64,000 nt of DNA from Brevibacillus panacihumi W25 (GTDB lineage Bacteria > Bacillota > Bacilli > Brevibacillales > Brevibacillaceae): the NCBI RefSeq assembly GCF_000503775.1, contig NZ_KI629782.1, positions 1,872,579-1,936,578 on the forward strand. The letters are read 5' to 3'. Position 1 is the first letter of the stretch. Every line of letters starts with the position of its first letter. Below are positions 51,589 through 61,440 of this stretch, piece by piece. Position numbers and translations under genes: made by a program. The notes under the pieces are model-generated. The model ran no database searches. It was given only the letters and a program-made list of their open reading frames with translations, and had not been told where the DNA came from.

Positions 51589-53238
51589 ATGACACAGCTT
51601 ACAGATAAAAAGAAAATCACGATCATGATCGCGATTATCACCTCGATGTTTTTTTCCTCCATCAACCAGACCATCATCGGGGTTGCCATGCCGCGAATCA
51701 TCGCAAAACTGGGCGGTATGGACTACTATTCGTGGGCGATCACGATCTATTTGCTGACTTCAACCGTCGCATCCGTATTGGTCGGGAAGCTTTCCGATAT
51801 TTATGGACGGAAACCATTTATCCTGACAGGGATCGGCTTGTTTAGCCTTGGTGCATTGCTATCCGGTTTTTCTACGGATATTTTTCAATTAATCACGTAT
51901 CGTGCGATTCAAGGTGCAGGTGCAGGGATTATCATGTCCACTGCCTTCACAGCGATGGGCGATCTGTACGAACCTCGTGAACGGGCAAAGTGGACCGGGG
52001 TCATGAGCGCGGTCTTCGGGGTCTCCAGCGTAGCCGGTCCTCTTTTGGGCGGCTATATCGTCGACCATCTGGACTGGCATTGGGTCTTCTGGATCTTCCT
52101 GCCGATCGGCTTTCTTGCCTTTGCCTTGATTCTGCTCAATTTCCCGCAGGTTGAAAAACGCAAGGGGGAATCCGTCGACTATTTTGGTTCCCTCTTTTTG
52201 ACGACTACCATCGTGCCGATGCTTCTTGCCTTTTCCTGGGCAGGAGACGGAGCGGGCAAGTACGCCTGGAGCTCATGGCAAATCATCGGTCTATTGTCTG
52301 TAAGCGTTGTGTCTTTGCTCATTTTTGTCTTGGTTGAAATGAAGGTCAAAACTCCGGTATTGCCGCTTGGCCTGTTTAAAAACAGCATTTTCACGGTATC
52401 CAATCTGGTAGGTTTCTTCCTCAACGCCGGGATGATGGGAGCGATCATTTACGTACCGTTCTTTGTCCAAGGGGTGAAAGGAATCTCCCCGACGATGGCA
52501 GGTTATGTAGCGATGCCGATGTCCATCGCGATGCTCGCCACCTCGGCGCTGTCCGGCCAACTCATCACCAAGACAGGCAAATATAAGAAGATGGCGATTG
52601 GCGGCTTGCTGCTGATGACATTCGGCATGGTCATGATGTACTTCATGGTTCCAAGCACCCCGATCTATGTGCTCGTCGCGTACATGATCATCCTGGGTCT
52701 GGGCATGGGGATCGCGATGCCGGTCTTCTCCTTGACCGTACAAAACGCAGTGGCACCGCAGCAATTGGGCGTGGCGACAGCAACCTCCCAGCTCTTCCGC
52801 AACCTGGGCGGTACGATCGGTATCGCTGTCATGGGGAGCGTCATGAGCTCTGCTATGGCGAAAAAAATGACCGATCTGTCCGGGACATTGGGCCAAGGTG
52901 CTGCGTCTGCTCCAGCTGATCCGGCCTTGGCAGAAAAGCTGGCTCTTTTTTCAAACCCGCAAAATCTGTTGGATCAGCCGAAGATCGAAGCTGCGCTTCA
53001 AAGCTTGCCACCGCAAGCACAAGGCTTGTTTGCACAAATGCTCGATCAGATTCGGGAAGCAATGAGCTATGCGATTACTACGACGTTTTTAACAGGTGCG
53101 ATCGTCGCTGCATTTGCCGTTGTATTCGCCCTGTTCCTAAAAGAGATTCCTTTGCGTTCCGGCAAGGACAAGGGGCAGAGAATGGAAATGACGGAGGAGC
53201 ATGCTGAGCGGATCAAAGCACAAAAAGCACAGGGATAA
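51589..53238 (+). CDS. DHA2/EmrB-type multidrug MFS transporter (14 TM)
   Basis: This proton-driven exporter has 549 residues and about 14 helices. Motif A reads GKLSDIYGRKPFI, motif B lies in RAIQGAGAGIIMSTAF, and motif C is GVSSVAGPLLGGYIVDHLDWHWVFW-like (GPLLGGYIVDH). A GGAG site lies inside the end of marR. It is co-transcribed with marR with no gap. The closest family is DHA2 (EmrB, LmrB, MdtP); the drug range is unknown. Confidence 0.93.
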   Translation: MTQLTDKKKITIMIAIITSMFFSSINQTIIGVAMPRIIAKLGGMDYYSWAITIYLLTSTVASVLVGKLSDIYGRKPFILTGIGLFSLGALLSGFSTDIFQLITYRAIQGAGAGIIMSTAFTAMGDLYEPRERAKWTGVMSAVFGVSSVAGPLLGGYIVDHLDWHWVFWIFLPIGFLAFALILLNFPQVEKRKGESVDYFGSLFLTTTIVPMLLAFSWAGDGAGKYAWSSWQIIGLLSVSVVSLLIFVLVEMKVKTPVLPLGLFKNSIFTVSNLVGFFLNAGMMGAIIYVPFFVQGVKGISPTMAGYVAMPMSIAMLATSALSGQLITKTGKYKKMAIGGLLLMTFGMVMMYFMVPSTPIYVLVAYMIILGLGMGIAMPVFSLTVQNAVAPQQLGVATATSQLFRNLGGTIGIAVMGSVMSSAMAKKMTDLSGTLGQGAASAPADPALAEKLALFSNPQNLLDQPKIEAALQSLPPQAQGLFAQMLDQIREAMSYAITTTFLTGAIVAAFAVVFALFLKEIPLRSGKDKGQRMEMTEEHAERIKAQKAQG

Positions 53239-53240
53239 AT

Positions 53241-53278
53241 AGAAAAAAGGGGGGCTGATGACAGCCTCCCTTTTTGTT
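53241..53278. terminator. Bidirectional terminator between MFS and chemoreceptor genes
   Basis: AAAAAAGGGGGGCT pairs with AGCCTCCCTTTTT between convergent genes. Confidence 0.8.
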
Positions 53279-53290
53279 TGAACAACACCG

Positions 53291-55009
53291 CTAGACCTTG
53301 AACAGGCTCGCGGCCTTTTGCAATTCTGTCGCCATCTCTTGCAGCGATTGACTTGCTGTATTGACTTCCTCCATCTCCGCCAGCTGCTCCTGGGAAGAAG
53401 CTGCGGAGGCTTGCGCATATTGGGAAGCGTCTCGTGCGATTCTCTCCAATTGTTTCATGGAGGCGCTTATCTCTTCTGTGCTTGCTGACATTTGTTCAGT
53501 CGAAGCAGAAATCTCATACACCTGTTCATTCACTCGCTGAACCATCTGGCTAATGGTCGTAAACACTTCATCTGTGTGTTGGACAAAGACCTTGCCCTTC
53601 TCGACTGTTTCTTTGCCGCCTTCGATGGTTTGGACCGCACGCTCTGTCTCTTCCTGAATCAGGGCGATAATTTTCGAGATTTGATCTGCCGAATTCTTGG
53701 ATTCCTCTGCCAGCTTCCTTACCTCATCTGCTACAACGGCGAATCCTCTGCCATGTTCCCCCGCACGCGAGGCCTCGATAGCAGCATTCAGCGCCAGCAG
53801 ATTGGTTTGGCCGGTAATTTCCGAGATCACCTCGACAATGCGTCCAATCTCTTGGGAACGCTTGTTCAACTGGTGAATGACTGCTGCGGATTCTTCCGTA
53901 GTCTGATAAATGGTTTGGAATTGGTCCAGCGTCTGTGCGATGACCTGCTGTCCCTTTTCCGCCTGGTTCAGCGTATCCGTAGAAAATTGGGAAAGCGTTG
54001 ATGAAGATTCGGCGATTCGCTGAACCCCAATGGTTACCTCTTCCATGGCACTGGACACTTCTTCTATTCCTTTTTGCTGCGCTTCTGCCCCGGTGGAGAT
54101 CTCCGAGACGGATGCAGCTACCTGGTTCGTGGCCTGAACCGTTTGTTGGGCACTTTTGGAGAGCTCCTCCGAGCTTGACGAGATTTGAGCTACACTCATT
54201 TTCACACTGGCAATCAACGTATTTAATCCGGTGATCGTGTCGTTGAAATCCCTCATGACCAGTCCGATCTCATCTTTTGACTGATAATCAGCCTGGACAG
54301 TCAGATCCCCGTTTTTTACCTGTACCATCATCTCTTGCATATGTCTAATCGGTTTTGTAATCATTCGGACAATCGCAATTCCACAAGCCAACAAGAGGAC
54401 GACTGCAGCGACGATACAAACGAGGACAATAAACACCGCTTGATTTGCTTTGGCTTCATTGTCTTGATAGATGTTCTGCGCACTTTGGGTAAGGTGCTCT
54501 TTCAATTGGCTGAGATGCCCCATCAATTCCTCTTTCAGCACCGTTCCCGTTTTGGAATAGATCGAATACGCCTCCGTATTTCGATTTTCTTTCGCCAGTT
54601 CGATGATATAGTTCTGCGTATCCCGGTATTCGATCAGGACTTCGTTGTATTTGGCAAGAACCTCTACTTCCTCGGGATAGAGATTCATGCCTTGCAATTC
54701 GGCCAGAAGTTGGTTTGCTGATTCCCTTGTATCATAAATGCTGGCAAGCAGTTCTTTGTTTTTCTGCTCATTCATCGTCAGATTCAGTTCCAGGACATAT
54801 CCTTCAATAGCCCGATGATGGCTTTCCAGTTCATGAATGGTGTTCATGGGGACGACCCCTTCATTAATCACCGTTGCGCTTGCTTGCTTAAGGGCCAAAA
54901 TATTCAAAAAGCCTGTGACTCCAACAAATAAAAGAGCTATTGTCGAAATCGCAACCATTACTATGATTTTGGTCCTGATTTTCATGTTGCGAAACCAAGC
55001 TGATAGCAT
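53291..55009 (-). CDS. Transmembrane methyl-accepting chemotaxis protein
   Basis: This chemoreceptor has 572 residues: TM1 (about 12-32), a four-helix-bundle sensor (about 35-185), TM2 (about 188-210), HAMP ([18 protein letters not shown]) and a long signalling domain with tip [20 protein letters not shown], ending in QKAASLFKV. It closely parallels the receptor at 36351 in architecture. An AGGGGAG site precedes the ATG. It is divergent from the GGDEF-EAL gene, with 231 bp between. Confidence 0.93.
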   Translation of the reverse strand: MLSAWFRNMKIRTKIIVMVAISTIALLFVGVTGFLNILALKQASATVINEGVVPMNTIHELESHHRAIEGYVLELNLTMNEQKNKELLASIYDTRESANQLLAELQGMNLYPEEVEVLAKYNEVLIEYRDTQNYIIELAKENRNTEAYSIYSKTGTVLKEELMGHLSQLKEHLTQSAQNIYQDNEAKANQAVFIVLVCIVAAVVLLLACGIAIVRMITKPIRHMQEMMVQVKNGDLTVQADYQSKDEIGLVMRDFNDTITGLNTLIASVKMSVAQISSSSEELSKSAQQTVQATNQVAASVSEISTGAEAQQKGIEEVSSAMEEVTIGVQRIAESSSTLSQFSTDTLNQAEKGQQVIAQTLDQFQTIYQTTEESAAVIHQLNKRSQEIGRIVEVISEITGQTNLLALNAAIEASRAGEHGRGFAVVADEVRKLAEESKNSADQISKIIALIQEETERAVQTIEGGKETVEKGKVFVQHTDEVFTTISQMVQRVNEQVYEISASTEQMSASTEEISASMKQLERIARDASQYAQASAASSQEQLAEMEEVNTASQSLQEMATELQKAASLFKV

Positions 55010-55240
55010 GTTTTTCTCCCCTGCCTCATCTGTTTGGATTTTATGTATGTTTTTACCTTGGAAAATAGTTCGAGGTAAATATTATAGTAAAGTGCAACAA
55101 CTTCCAAGAATTATTTTTAAAGCAAGGAATACTCAAAAACTAGCGTTTATTTCCCTTGAAGGTCGGGTATATAAAATTAGATCCAAGTACCCATTTTTCC
55201 ACTTGCACACGAATAACATCTTGAGTGAAGGTGACTTTCC

Positions 55241-57331
55241 ATGTCGAACAAGGTACCCCAACGATTGCAGCTCGAAATCTACAAAACGCTCTTCGAAAAC
55301 AACCCGGACGCAGGTTATGCCATTGATTCCGAGGGCTACTTTTTCTTTACAAATGAATCAACTCTCCAATTAACCGGTTATACAAGAGCGGAATTGCATC
55401 AGATGAATTTTCTTCCCTTCATTAAAGAGGAAGACAGGGATCGGGTTGTCCAGCATTTCGTCAGTGCCTTGAATGGAAATGTGGAGAAATTTGTAACAAC
55501 CATTACGCCAAAAAATGGGGAAGACGTGGATCTTTATGTAACTGCAGTACCAATTATTTTGAACGGTTCTACCAAAGGAATTGTGGGAATTGCGAAAAAT
55601 TTGAGCGATTTGCATGCGACACAAAATGAACTCATCCAATCCCGCAACCAACTGCAGCATATTTTCGACAGTATTGACGTTTGTCTATGGTCGATGGATA
55701 TGCAAACCAATTCCCTGCTGCATATATCGCCTGCCTGTCAAAAAATTTACGGCTATACCCAACAAGAATTTGCAGAAGACCCCTCTCTCTGGAGAAGAGT
55801 CATTCATCCTCTGGACAGAAAACAGGTGGAGGCTCGACAACCGCTTCTTTTGGAAGGAAAAGCGTTGAAGCATGATTATCGCATCGTGGACAAGAACGGG
55901 AAATGCAAATGGATTTCCGACTATACCATTCCGATCTTGGATGAATTCAATCAACTCGTCCGTTTGGATGGAGTCTGCAATGACATTACCCAGCAAAAAG
56001 TCTATGAAGAGCAGCTTCATTTCATGGCTTACCATGATACCTTGACAGGCTTGCCCAATCGCCGGTTACTTACCGATCGGCTCCAGCAAGCATTAACCAA
56101 GGCCGCAGCAAACAAAACAAAGGTCGCCCTGCTCTTTCTTGACCTGGACCGCTTTACGTGCATCAATGATTCTCTTGGCCATAACGTGGGCGATGAGCTT
56201 CTGCAAATCGTTTCCAATCGATTGACTAGCCGCCAGCTTGAATGGGGTACCATCTCTCGTCAGGGCGGCGATGAATTCGCCATTGTATTGGAGGATTTTA
56301 CAAGGATAGAAACTGTTTTGTCTGCTGTCGAAAAAGCCCTCTGGATGATATCGAGCCCGATCTGGCTCAATGGTCAGGAGTATGTCATCACGACGAGTGT
56401 TGGGATCAGCATGTACCCGGATCACGGCCACGATCCTGATGCCTTGTTAAAACGGGCTGACCAGGCTATGTATTTTGCAAAAGGGAGAGGGGGAAATCAG
56501 TATCAGATCTATCGGCCCGGAATGGCCAAAGATCTGTCGAGAAAGGTATTGATCGAGCAGAGCCTCCATAAAGCACTTGGAAACAATGAGTTTTTTCTGG
56601 TTTATCAACCGATTATTCATGCCCCGACAGGGATAATCGTGGGATTTGAAGCATTGATTCGCTGGCATCATCCGCTATTGGGAATGATCTCCCCATCCGA
56701 ATTTATCCCTTTGGCAGAAGAGGCGGGACTGATCCATTCGATCGGCATCTGGATCCTCAAGACTGCTTGCCTGCAAAGCAAAAGTTGGCAAAAGGAGGGC
56801 CTCGCCTCCACATACGTCTCTATTAATGCCTCGGCGCGCCAATTTGATAACGACGATTTTGTGAAAACAATAGAGCAAATCCTTGATGAGACGGGACTTC
56901 CTCCGCATTGTCTCCGGATCGAAATCACGGAAAGCACTGCCATGACAAATGTGATGGAAATGATCAGCAAACTGACTGAATTGAGTCGTTTGGGGGTAAA
57001 CATCTCGATCGATGATTTCGGTACGGGCTATTCCTCGCTCAGCTATTTGAAGAAATTTCCAATCAATACATTGAAAGTAGACCAATCCTTTGTACGCGAC
57101 ATCAGCAAGGACAAAAATCAGGAAGCAATCATTCAGGCCATTGTGGCTCTGGCCGACAGCTTGGGGATTCATGTGGTTGCGGAGGGTGTAGAGGCAGTGG
57201 AGCAGTATCTGTTTTTGCAAAAAATGGGCTGCCAAGATATGCAGGGCTATTTCTTCAGCAAGCCTGTTCCGCCTGAACAGGTGGAAGATCTGTTAAGGAA
57301 CGGTTGCTCGTTTCTTTTGGATATCGTGTGA
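55241..57331 (+). CDS. PAS-GGDEF-EAL cyclic di-GMP signalling protein
   Basis: This soluble bifunctional c-di-GMP enzyme has 696 residues. A PAS domain (about 12-120) and a second PAS/PAC (about 135-260, with DGVCNDITQQKVYEEQL) precede a GGDEF domain with an intact RQGGDEF (342-346) and an EAL domain with E470-A-L and DDFGTGYSS (591-599). Both active sites look complete, so it may make or break c-di-GMP; coupled GGDEF-EAL proteins often act mainly as phosphodiesterases. AAGGTG precedes the ATG. The c-di-GMP riboswitch at 48940-49030 is a possible downstream reader in the same region. Confidence 0.94.
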   Translation: MSNKVPQRLQLEIYKTLFENNPDAGYAIDSEGYFFFTNESTLQLTGYTRAELHQMNFLPFIKEEDRDRVVQHFVSALNGNVEKFVTTITPKNGEDVDLYVTAVPIILNGSTKGIVGIAKNLSDLHATQNELIQSRNQLQHIFDSIDVCLWSMDMQTNSLLHISPACQKIYGYTQQEFAEDPSLWRRVIHPLDRKQVEARQPLLLEGKALKHDYRIVDKNGKCKWISDYTIPILDEFNQLVRLDGVCNDITQQKVYEEQLHFMAYHDTLTGLPNRRLLTDRLQQALTKAAANKTKVALLFLDLDRFTCINDSLGHNVGDELLQIVSNRLTSRQLEWGTISRQGGDEFAIVLEDFTRIETVLSAVEKALWMISSPIWLNGQEYVITTSVGISMYPDHGHDPDALLKRADQAMYFAKGRGGNQYQIYRPGMAKDLSRKVLIEQSLHKALGNNEFFLVYQPIIHAPTGIIVGFEALIRWHHPLLGMISPSEFIPLAEEAGLIHSIGIWILKTACLQSKSWQKEGLASTYVSINASARQFDNDDFVKTIEQILDETGLPPHCLRIEITESTAMTNVMEMISKLTELSRLGVNISIDDFGTGYSSLSYLKKFPINTLKVDQSFVRDISKDKNQEAIIQAIVALADSLGIHVVAEGVEAVEQYLFLQKMGCQDMQGYFFSKPVPPEQVEDLLRNGCSFLLDIV

Positions 57332-57353
57332 TGTTCGTTCTTGCCTTGCCGAA

Positions 57354-57398
57354 AAGAAATAGACCGCTCCCTGACGAAGGATACGGTCTATTTCGCAT
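57354..57398. terminator. Bidirectional terminator after the GGDEF-EAL gene
   Basis: GAAATAGACCG pairs with CGGTCTATTTC around a 17-nt loop. Confidence 0.85.
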
Positions 57399-57439
57399 TT
57401 CCCATAAGGCACTGAGCCCGGCACTAGGCAAGGCGGCTG

Positions 57440-58315
57440 TTACGCCCCAAAGCGCTGCCGATACCCACATCTTCTGCACAGCTCCTCGACAGCCTCCCTG
57501 CGGGAAAAGCCTTCGACGAGTTGATTCGCCCGCTCGCCGTTCACGATGTCAGAAAACGATGCCTGATTGATGTTTCCGAGGTTGATTACGCCTTCCCCGT
57601 CCAGACAGCATGGCACTACTGTCCCGTCCACAAGAATCGCCGCCTGGCTGCGAAGCGCATAGCAAAAGCCTTTACCCTCGTCCTCCGGCGCTGTCAGACT
57701 GGGCCACTGAAATTCATGGTCCTGATTCAAATAGACGCGCTCCGCGATCTTCACCCCCCCGCCTGGCACAACCTTTTCTTCGATCCTGTAATCCAGACCA
57801 AATTCCTTCTCTACAATCTCCAGTGTCTGGCGGTTCCTTTTCTTTTGAATATTGGTTTGATTGTCCTGCGTCAAATTCCACAGACGGAAGGAAAAGAGGA
57901 CGCGATGCTTTTGCGCCTCCCGAACAAAGGAGAGGATGTCCCGCAAATATCCTTCCCGGTCGGTCGAACCCACATGTCCGTCAAAGCTGTGCAACGAGAA
58001 GTTCATCTGTCTAAGCGCAGGCTTTCCGAGCAATTTATGCCGATTTTTTGCGATCAGCGTACCGTTTGTTGTGATATTGACCTTGAACCCCTTCTCGTGG
58101 CTCAGATCGAGCAGCTCATCGATCTTCGGGTGGAGCAGCGGCTCCCCTTTGACATGCAGATAAATGTATTTGGTGTGCGGTTTGATCTCATCCAGTCTTT
58201 TCGCAAAATCATCTACGGAAATGAAGTTGGCCTTGCGCTCCGTCGGCGGGCAAAAGGTACAGGCGAGATTGCAGATGCTGGTAATTTCGATATATACTTT
58301 TTTAAAGATTTTCAA
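57440..58315 (-). CDS. Radical SAM protein with SPASM-like C-terminal cluster domain
   Basis: This iron-sulfur enzyme of about 291 residues has the radical SAM cluster motif CNLACTFC, the SAM-binding block YLHVKGEPLLHP, and a C-terminal Cys-rich SPASM-like region (Cys in GFCYAL, DGTVVPCCLDGEG and CRRCGY). Such proteins modify peptides or act as anaerobic-type maturases. No precursor peptide gene was seen nearby, so the substrate is unknown. GGGGAG lies five bases before a TTG at 58315, preferred over upstream ATG codons at 58357-58369, which lack a site at proper spacing. Confidence 0.83.
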   Translation of the reverse strand: MKIFKKVYIEITSICNLACTFCPPTERKANFISVDDFAKRLDEIKPHTKYIYLHVKGEPLLHPKIDELLDLSHEKGFKVNITTNGTLIAKNRHKLLGKPALRQMNFSLHSFDGHVGSTDREGYLRDILSFVREAQKHRVLFSFRLWNLTQDNQTNIQKKRNRQTLEIVEKEFGLDYRIEEKVVPGGGVKIAERVYLNQDHEFQWPSLTAPEDEGKGFCYALRSQAAILVDGTVVPCCLDGEGVINLGNINQASFSDIVNGERANQLVEGFSRREAVEELCRRCGYRQRFGA

Positions 58316-58399
58316 GATTTCTCCCCGTCCTCTATGGTTATATGGCGCTTTCTCCATCATACCCCACATCAGGACGATATGCTGCCGCTAAAATCTCAC

Positions 58400-58460
58400 A
58401 AAAAACAACCCCCCCGTCAAACTTGAACGAAATCATCAAGCCTCGACGGGAGGTTGTCGC
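58400..58460 (-). terminator. Terminator of the PfpI-family gene
   Basis: On the minus strand ACAACCTCCCGTC pairs with GACGGGGGGGTTGT and is followed by TTTTTTG. The loop contains an inner CTTGA/TCAAG pair. Confidence 0.85.
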
Positions 58461-58486
58461 TATTTACAATACGAACTGATAATTCA

Positions 58487-59038
58487 TTAACGAAGCAGCT
58501 TAATAAACTCGCGCATGAAGCCAGGCAGATCCGGCCATGCATGCCCAGACACCAGATTGCCGTCTACATGCAGCGTCTCTGTCTGATAGATTGCTCCGCA
58601 AGCCTCCACATCAGGCCTGCATGCCTGGTAAGCAGTCATCTCCCTGCCAGCCAGGTGCTCCCGGACAATCGTCAATACCTGCGAGCCGTGGCAAATGGCG
58701 GCTACTGGTTTATTCGCCTCAAAGAAATGGGCTACAATCGGCTTCAGATGTTCATTCAGCCGGATATGTTCTGGGGCGCGTCCACCCGGGATAATCAGGG
58801 CGTCGAATCCCTCTGGATTGATCTCTGCAAAGGAAACATGGGCAGGAAGCTGGTAGGCAGGCTTTTCGGTATACGTTTCGCTGTGAGCTTCAAAATCGTG
58901 GCAAACCGTGTGCAGTGTTTTCACCGTAGGCGCTGCAATGACCGTCTCAAACCCTTCTTCCAAACAACGATAGTACGGATAAAATACCTCCAGGGCCTCC
59001 ACAGCATCTCCTGTTACGATCAAGACTTTTTTACTCAT
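58487..59038 (-). CDS. DJ-1/PfpI-family protein
   Basis: The 183-residue protein of the DJ-1/PfpI superfamily has the nucleophile-elbow Cys in VAAICHGSQVL and the acidic partner in ALIIPGGRAPEHIR. Members include glyoxalase III/deglycases, chaperones and intracellular peptidases; which applies here cannot be decided. GAGGAGG precedes the ATG by seven bases. It is monocistronic with a terminator. Confidence 0.85.
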   Translation of the reverse strand: MSKKVLIVTGDAVEALEVFYPYYRCLEEGFETVIAAPTVKTLHTVCHDFEAHSETYTEKPAYQLPAHVSFAEINPEGFDALIIPGGRAPEHIRLNEHLKPIVAHFFEANKPVAAICHGSQVLTIVREHLAGREMTAYQACRPDVEACGAIYQTETLHVDGNLVSGHAWPDLPGFMREFIKLLR

Positions 59039-59156
59039 CAGACAGCCTCCTCATGACTTGTTTTCGGAAAGCAACCTTCCCTTTCTCCAATTCTTTGAAA
59101 GGTCGTCTGATTCCTGCTCGGTTTGCACCTAAATCATGGCAGGCAAGTGGCCCTTT

Positions 59157-60167
59157 TCAGGCAATATCGATGTTGCTTCTTGGACTTGGTGTTACGGGTT
59201 CTATGGTTTCGGGGCTCCGCTGCAAAATAACTGCCGCACCCAGGATGAGCGCACCTGCAACGATTTGAATCAGTGAAAGCATTTGACCCAAGATCACCGC
59301 TGCCAGCACAGAACCGGAAATCGGTTCAAAAATGGCCAAAATGGAGGCTCTGGACGCACCGATCATGCGGATGCCCGTTAGCAGCATCATGGTCGGAATG
59401 GCTGCTCCGCCAATGCCGGCAAATAACAGCATGGGCCAGATGGAAGCGGCTTGAAAAGGCTGCAGGAGCGAAGCGCTCTCCCCCATCGCAATGCCAATGA
59501 GAGCAAAGGCGACAGCACCCGCCGTTAAAAAAATCGTAGTGGCGTACGACGAGGGAATGCTCGGATAGCCGCCGCGACCTACCAGGAAATAGATCGACAT
59601 GCCAATAGCAGCGCCCAATGCGAGCAAAATCCCGATGGTATCGAAACGAACGGCGCCCTCTTGCGACATTTGTCCGCTAATAGCCATCGTGCTCCCACCC
59701 AATGCGAGCAACAATGCGATCAGCTTTGGCATCGTAAACGGCTCACGTCTTGTCGCAATACTGATCAACGTCACTAATGCAGGATAGATATAGAACAATA
59801 ACAGGGCCAACGAAACGGTCAAGTGAACAAACGCATAGAAGATGGCCAGGCTGTACGACATAAAGGCAACAGCCGCGATCGTCAGATTCCTCCACTGCCA
59901 TCCAGGAATCTGCGACAGTGAGATACGTTGCGCACGTGAAGGGCGTCCAACACCAAACAGAAGGAGAACCACCATGGCAAGGGCACCGATTGTTTCACGC
60001 CAAGTGGCAAAGGCAACCGGGCTCATCCCGGCTTCATAGGCCAGATTCGTCAGGACCCCCAAACTTGAAAAGAGGGCGGATGCAAAGAGAACAATTCCGA
60101 TACCCATAAGCTGGGATTTGCCTGGGTTTGAAGCGATTTGATACTCTTTCCTTTGATCATTCCCCAC
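59157..60167 (-). CDS. EamA/DMT-family transporter
   Basis: This 336-residue membrane protein has ten predicted helices in two EamA repeats (about 25-150 and 175-315). Typical features are FYIYPALVTLISIATRREPF and the repeat-end FEPISGSVLAAVILGQ. EamA proteins export metabolites or amino acids. The GTG start lies 27 bp after the flavin monooxygenase stop with GAGG upstream, so it is co-transcribed with that gene and may export its substrate or product (inference). Confidence 0.88.
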   Translation of the reverse strand: MGNDQRKEYQIASNPGKSQLMGIGIVLFASALFSSLGVLTNLAYEAGMSPVAFATWRETIGALAMVVLLLFGVGRPSRAQRISLSQIPGWQWRNLTIAAVAFMSYSLAIFYAFVHLTVSLALLLFYIYPALVTLISIATRREPFTMPKLIALLLALGGSTMAISGQMSQEGAVRFDTIGILLALGAAIGMSIYFLVGRGGYPSIPSSYATTIFLTAGAVAFALIGIAMGESASLLQPFQAASIWPMLLFAGIGGAAIPTMMLLTGIRMIGASRASILAIFEPISGSVLAAVILGQMLSLIQIVAGALILGAAVILQRSPETIEPVTPSPRSNIDIA

Positions 60168-60194
60168 AGTTCCTCGCCCCTTTTTGACGATAAA

Positions 60195-61331
60195 TTATAC
60201 CTGCAATTGCTCCGCTGCTCCCGTCACATGTCTTGCTGCAGTACTCATCATCAGGTCGATGTTTTCCGAATCCATCGCCTTTTTGATTACTTCTGAACGC
60301 AGATGCCATAATTCTCGAGGCCAGTTCGATGCTGCCGATCCATAGATCCTTGACCAGATCTGCGTGTTTTCTACAGTCGGCCTCATGATGCGCTCCCACT
60401 GTTGCAGGGCTGTGTCTATATCATGTCGTTCCAGTTGTTTGGCTAATTCCAGAGCACTGGTTAAGCTTACCCCAGCCCCTTGCCCTAGATTCGGTTCCAT
60501 GCCATGTGCTGCATCTCCAATGATCGCGGCCCGGTTTACGGACCAAGTGCTCGCGTAGATATAAGCAAAGTGGCGGTCTAATCGCGAAGAATCTATCCGT
60601 TCGATAACAGATTCCAGGTGAGGGAACGAAGTCAGCCATGCCTCTTTGTTGATCGGGTCGGAAAGTCCCTCCGCGTCTGAAGAAGGAGCTGTCAAATAGA
60701 TATAGCGGAAATCGTCGGTCGCAGGCGCAATGCCAATGCGGCGATAACCAGACCAATGCTCCGCGGCTATCCCTGTTTCGTCCGCTTCCACTCTGGGAAT
60801 CAGCGCTCGCAATGCCCCATTGTTCATCTTCTCAACGGTATGTGCCATGTTCAGGGATGTTCGTATCGAAGAATTGATTCCGTCAGCCCCCACCACCAGA
60901 TCAGCCCGAAGCGTGTGTCCATTTTCCAGGGTGATCCCACCTGATGGATCTGCAGACACCGCACATGCGCTTGTTTCAATCTGGACCCCTGCTTTCTCCG
61001 CAGCCCGAAGCAAAGACCCATATACTTGTTTTCGCGGAATGACACAAAAACGGTTTTGATCGGAAAACTTGGTTGAGTGGATCACTTGTTTCTTTTCATC
61101 GACCATCTTTAATTCCGAAATGAACTCGATCTGTTTCGAAGCTTCCTCATATACGTCTGTCTCTTCCAGTACCTTCAATCCATTTTCCCACGTATAGAGG
61201 CCTGCACCAATTTCCCTCAGCTCAGCCGCTCTTTCCAAGACCTGAACCTTCCATCCACGTTGGGCAAGTGCGGTTCCCAATGTCAGACCCGATAATCCGG
61301 CACCAGCAATGATGACTTGTTTTGTTCCCAT
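60195..61331 (-). CDS. FAD-dependent monooxygenase, PqsH/AqdB-like group A hydroxylase
   Basis: This flavoprotein aromatic hydroxylase has 378 residues: the FAD-binding GAGLSG (10-15) in VIIAGAGLSGLTLGTALAQ, the DG motif (150-151) in DLVVGADGINSS, and the GD motif (272-273) in AAIIGDAAHGMEPNLGQGAG. It belongs to the UbiH/PHBH-like group A family that includes salicylate hydroxylase, PqsH and AqdB. Next to a Hod/AqdC-like dioxygenase, a role in C3-hydroxylation of 2-alkyl-4-quinolones is an attractive inference but not proved by sequence. A terminator lies between it and the upstream dioxygenase gene, so it may have its own promoter. It is followed closely by the EamA gene. Confidence 0.85.
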   Translation of the reverse strand: MGTKQVIIAGAGLSGLTLGTALAQRGWKVQVLERAAELREIGAGLYTWENGLKVLEETDVYEEASKQIEFISELKMVDEKKQVIHSTKFSDQNRFCVIPRKQVYGSLLRAAEKAGVQIETSACAVSADPSGGITLENGHTLRADLVVGADGINSSIRTSLNMAHTVEKMNNGALRALIPRVEADETGIAAEHWSGYRRIGIAPATDDFRYIYLTAPSSDAEGLSDPINKEAWLTSFPHLESVIERIDSSRLDRHFAYIYASTWSVNRAAIIGDAAHGMEPNLGQGAGVSLTSALELAKQLERHDIDTALQQWERIMRPTVENTQIWSRIYGSAASNWPRELWHLRSEVIKKAMDSENIDLMMSTAARHVTGAAEQLQV

Positions 61332-61373
61332 TTGATCTCGTCCTCCCGTTCTGAGCTGAATTCGATAGATAAC

Positions 61374-61429
61374 CTAGAAAAAATGCCCCCATATTTTCGG
61401 TTGATCAAGCAATGAATGTATGGGGGCGT
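61374..61429 (-). terminator. Terminator between the dioxygenase-like and monooxygenase genes
   Basis: On the minus strand GCCCCCATA pairs with TATGGGGGC across a 25-nt loop and is followed by ATTTTTTC. Read-through or a second promoter is needed for the monooxygenase. Confidence 0.88.
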
Positions 61430-61440
61430 GAATGTACAAG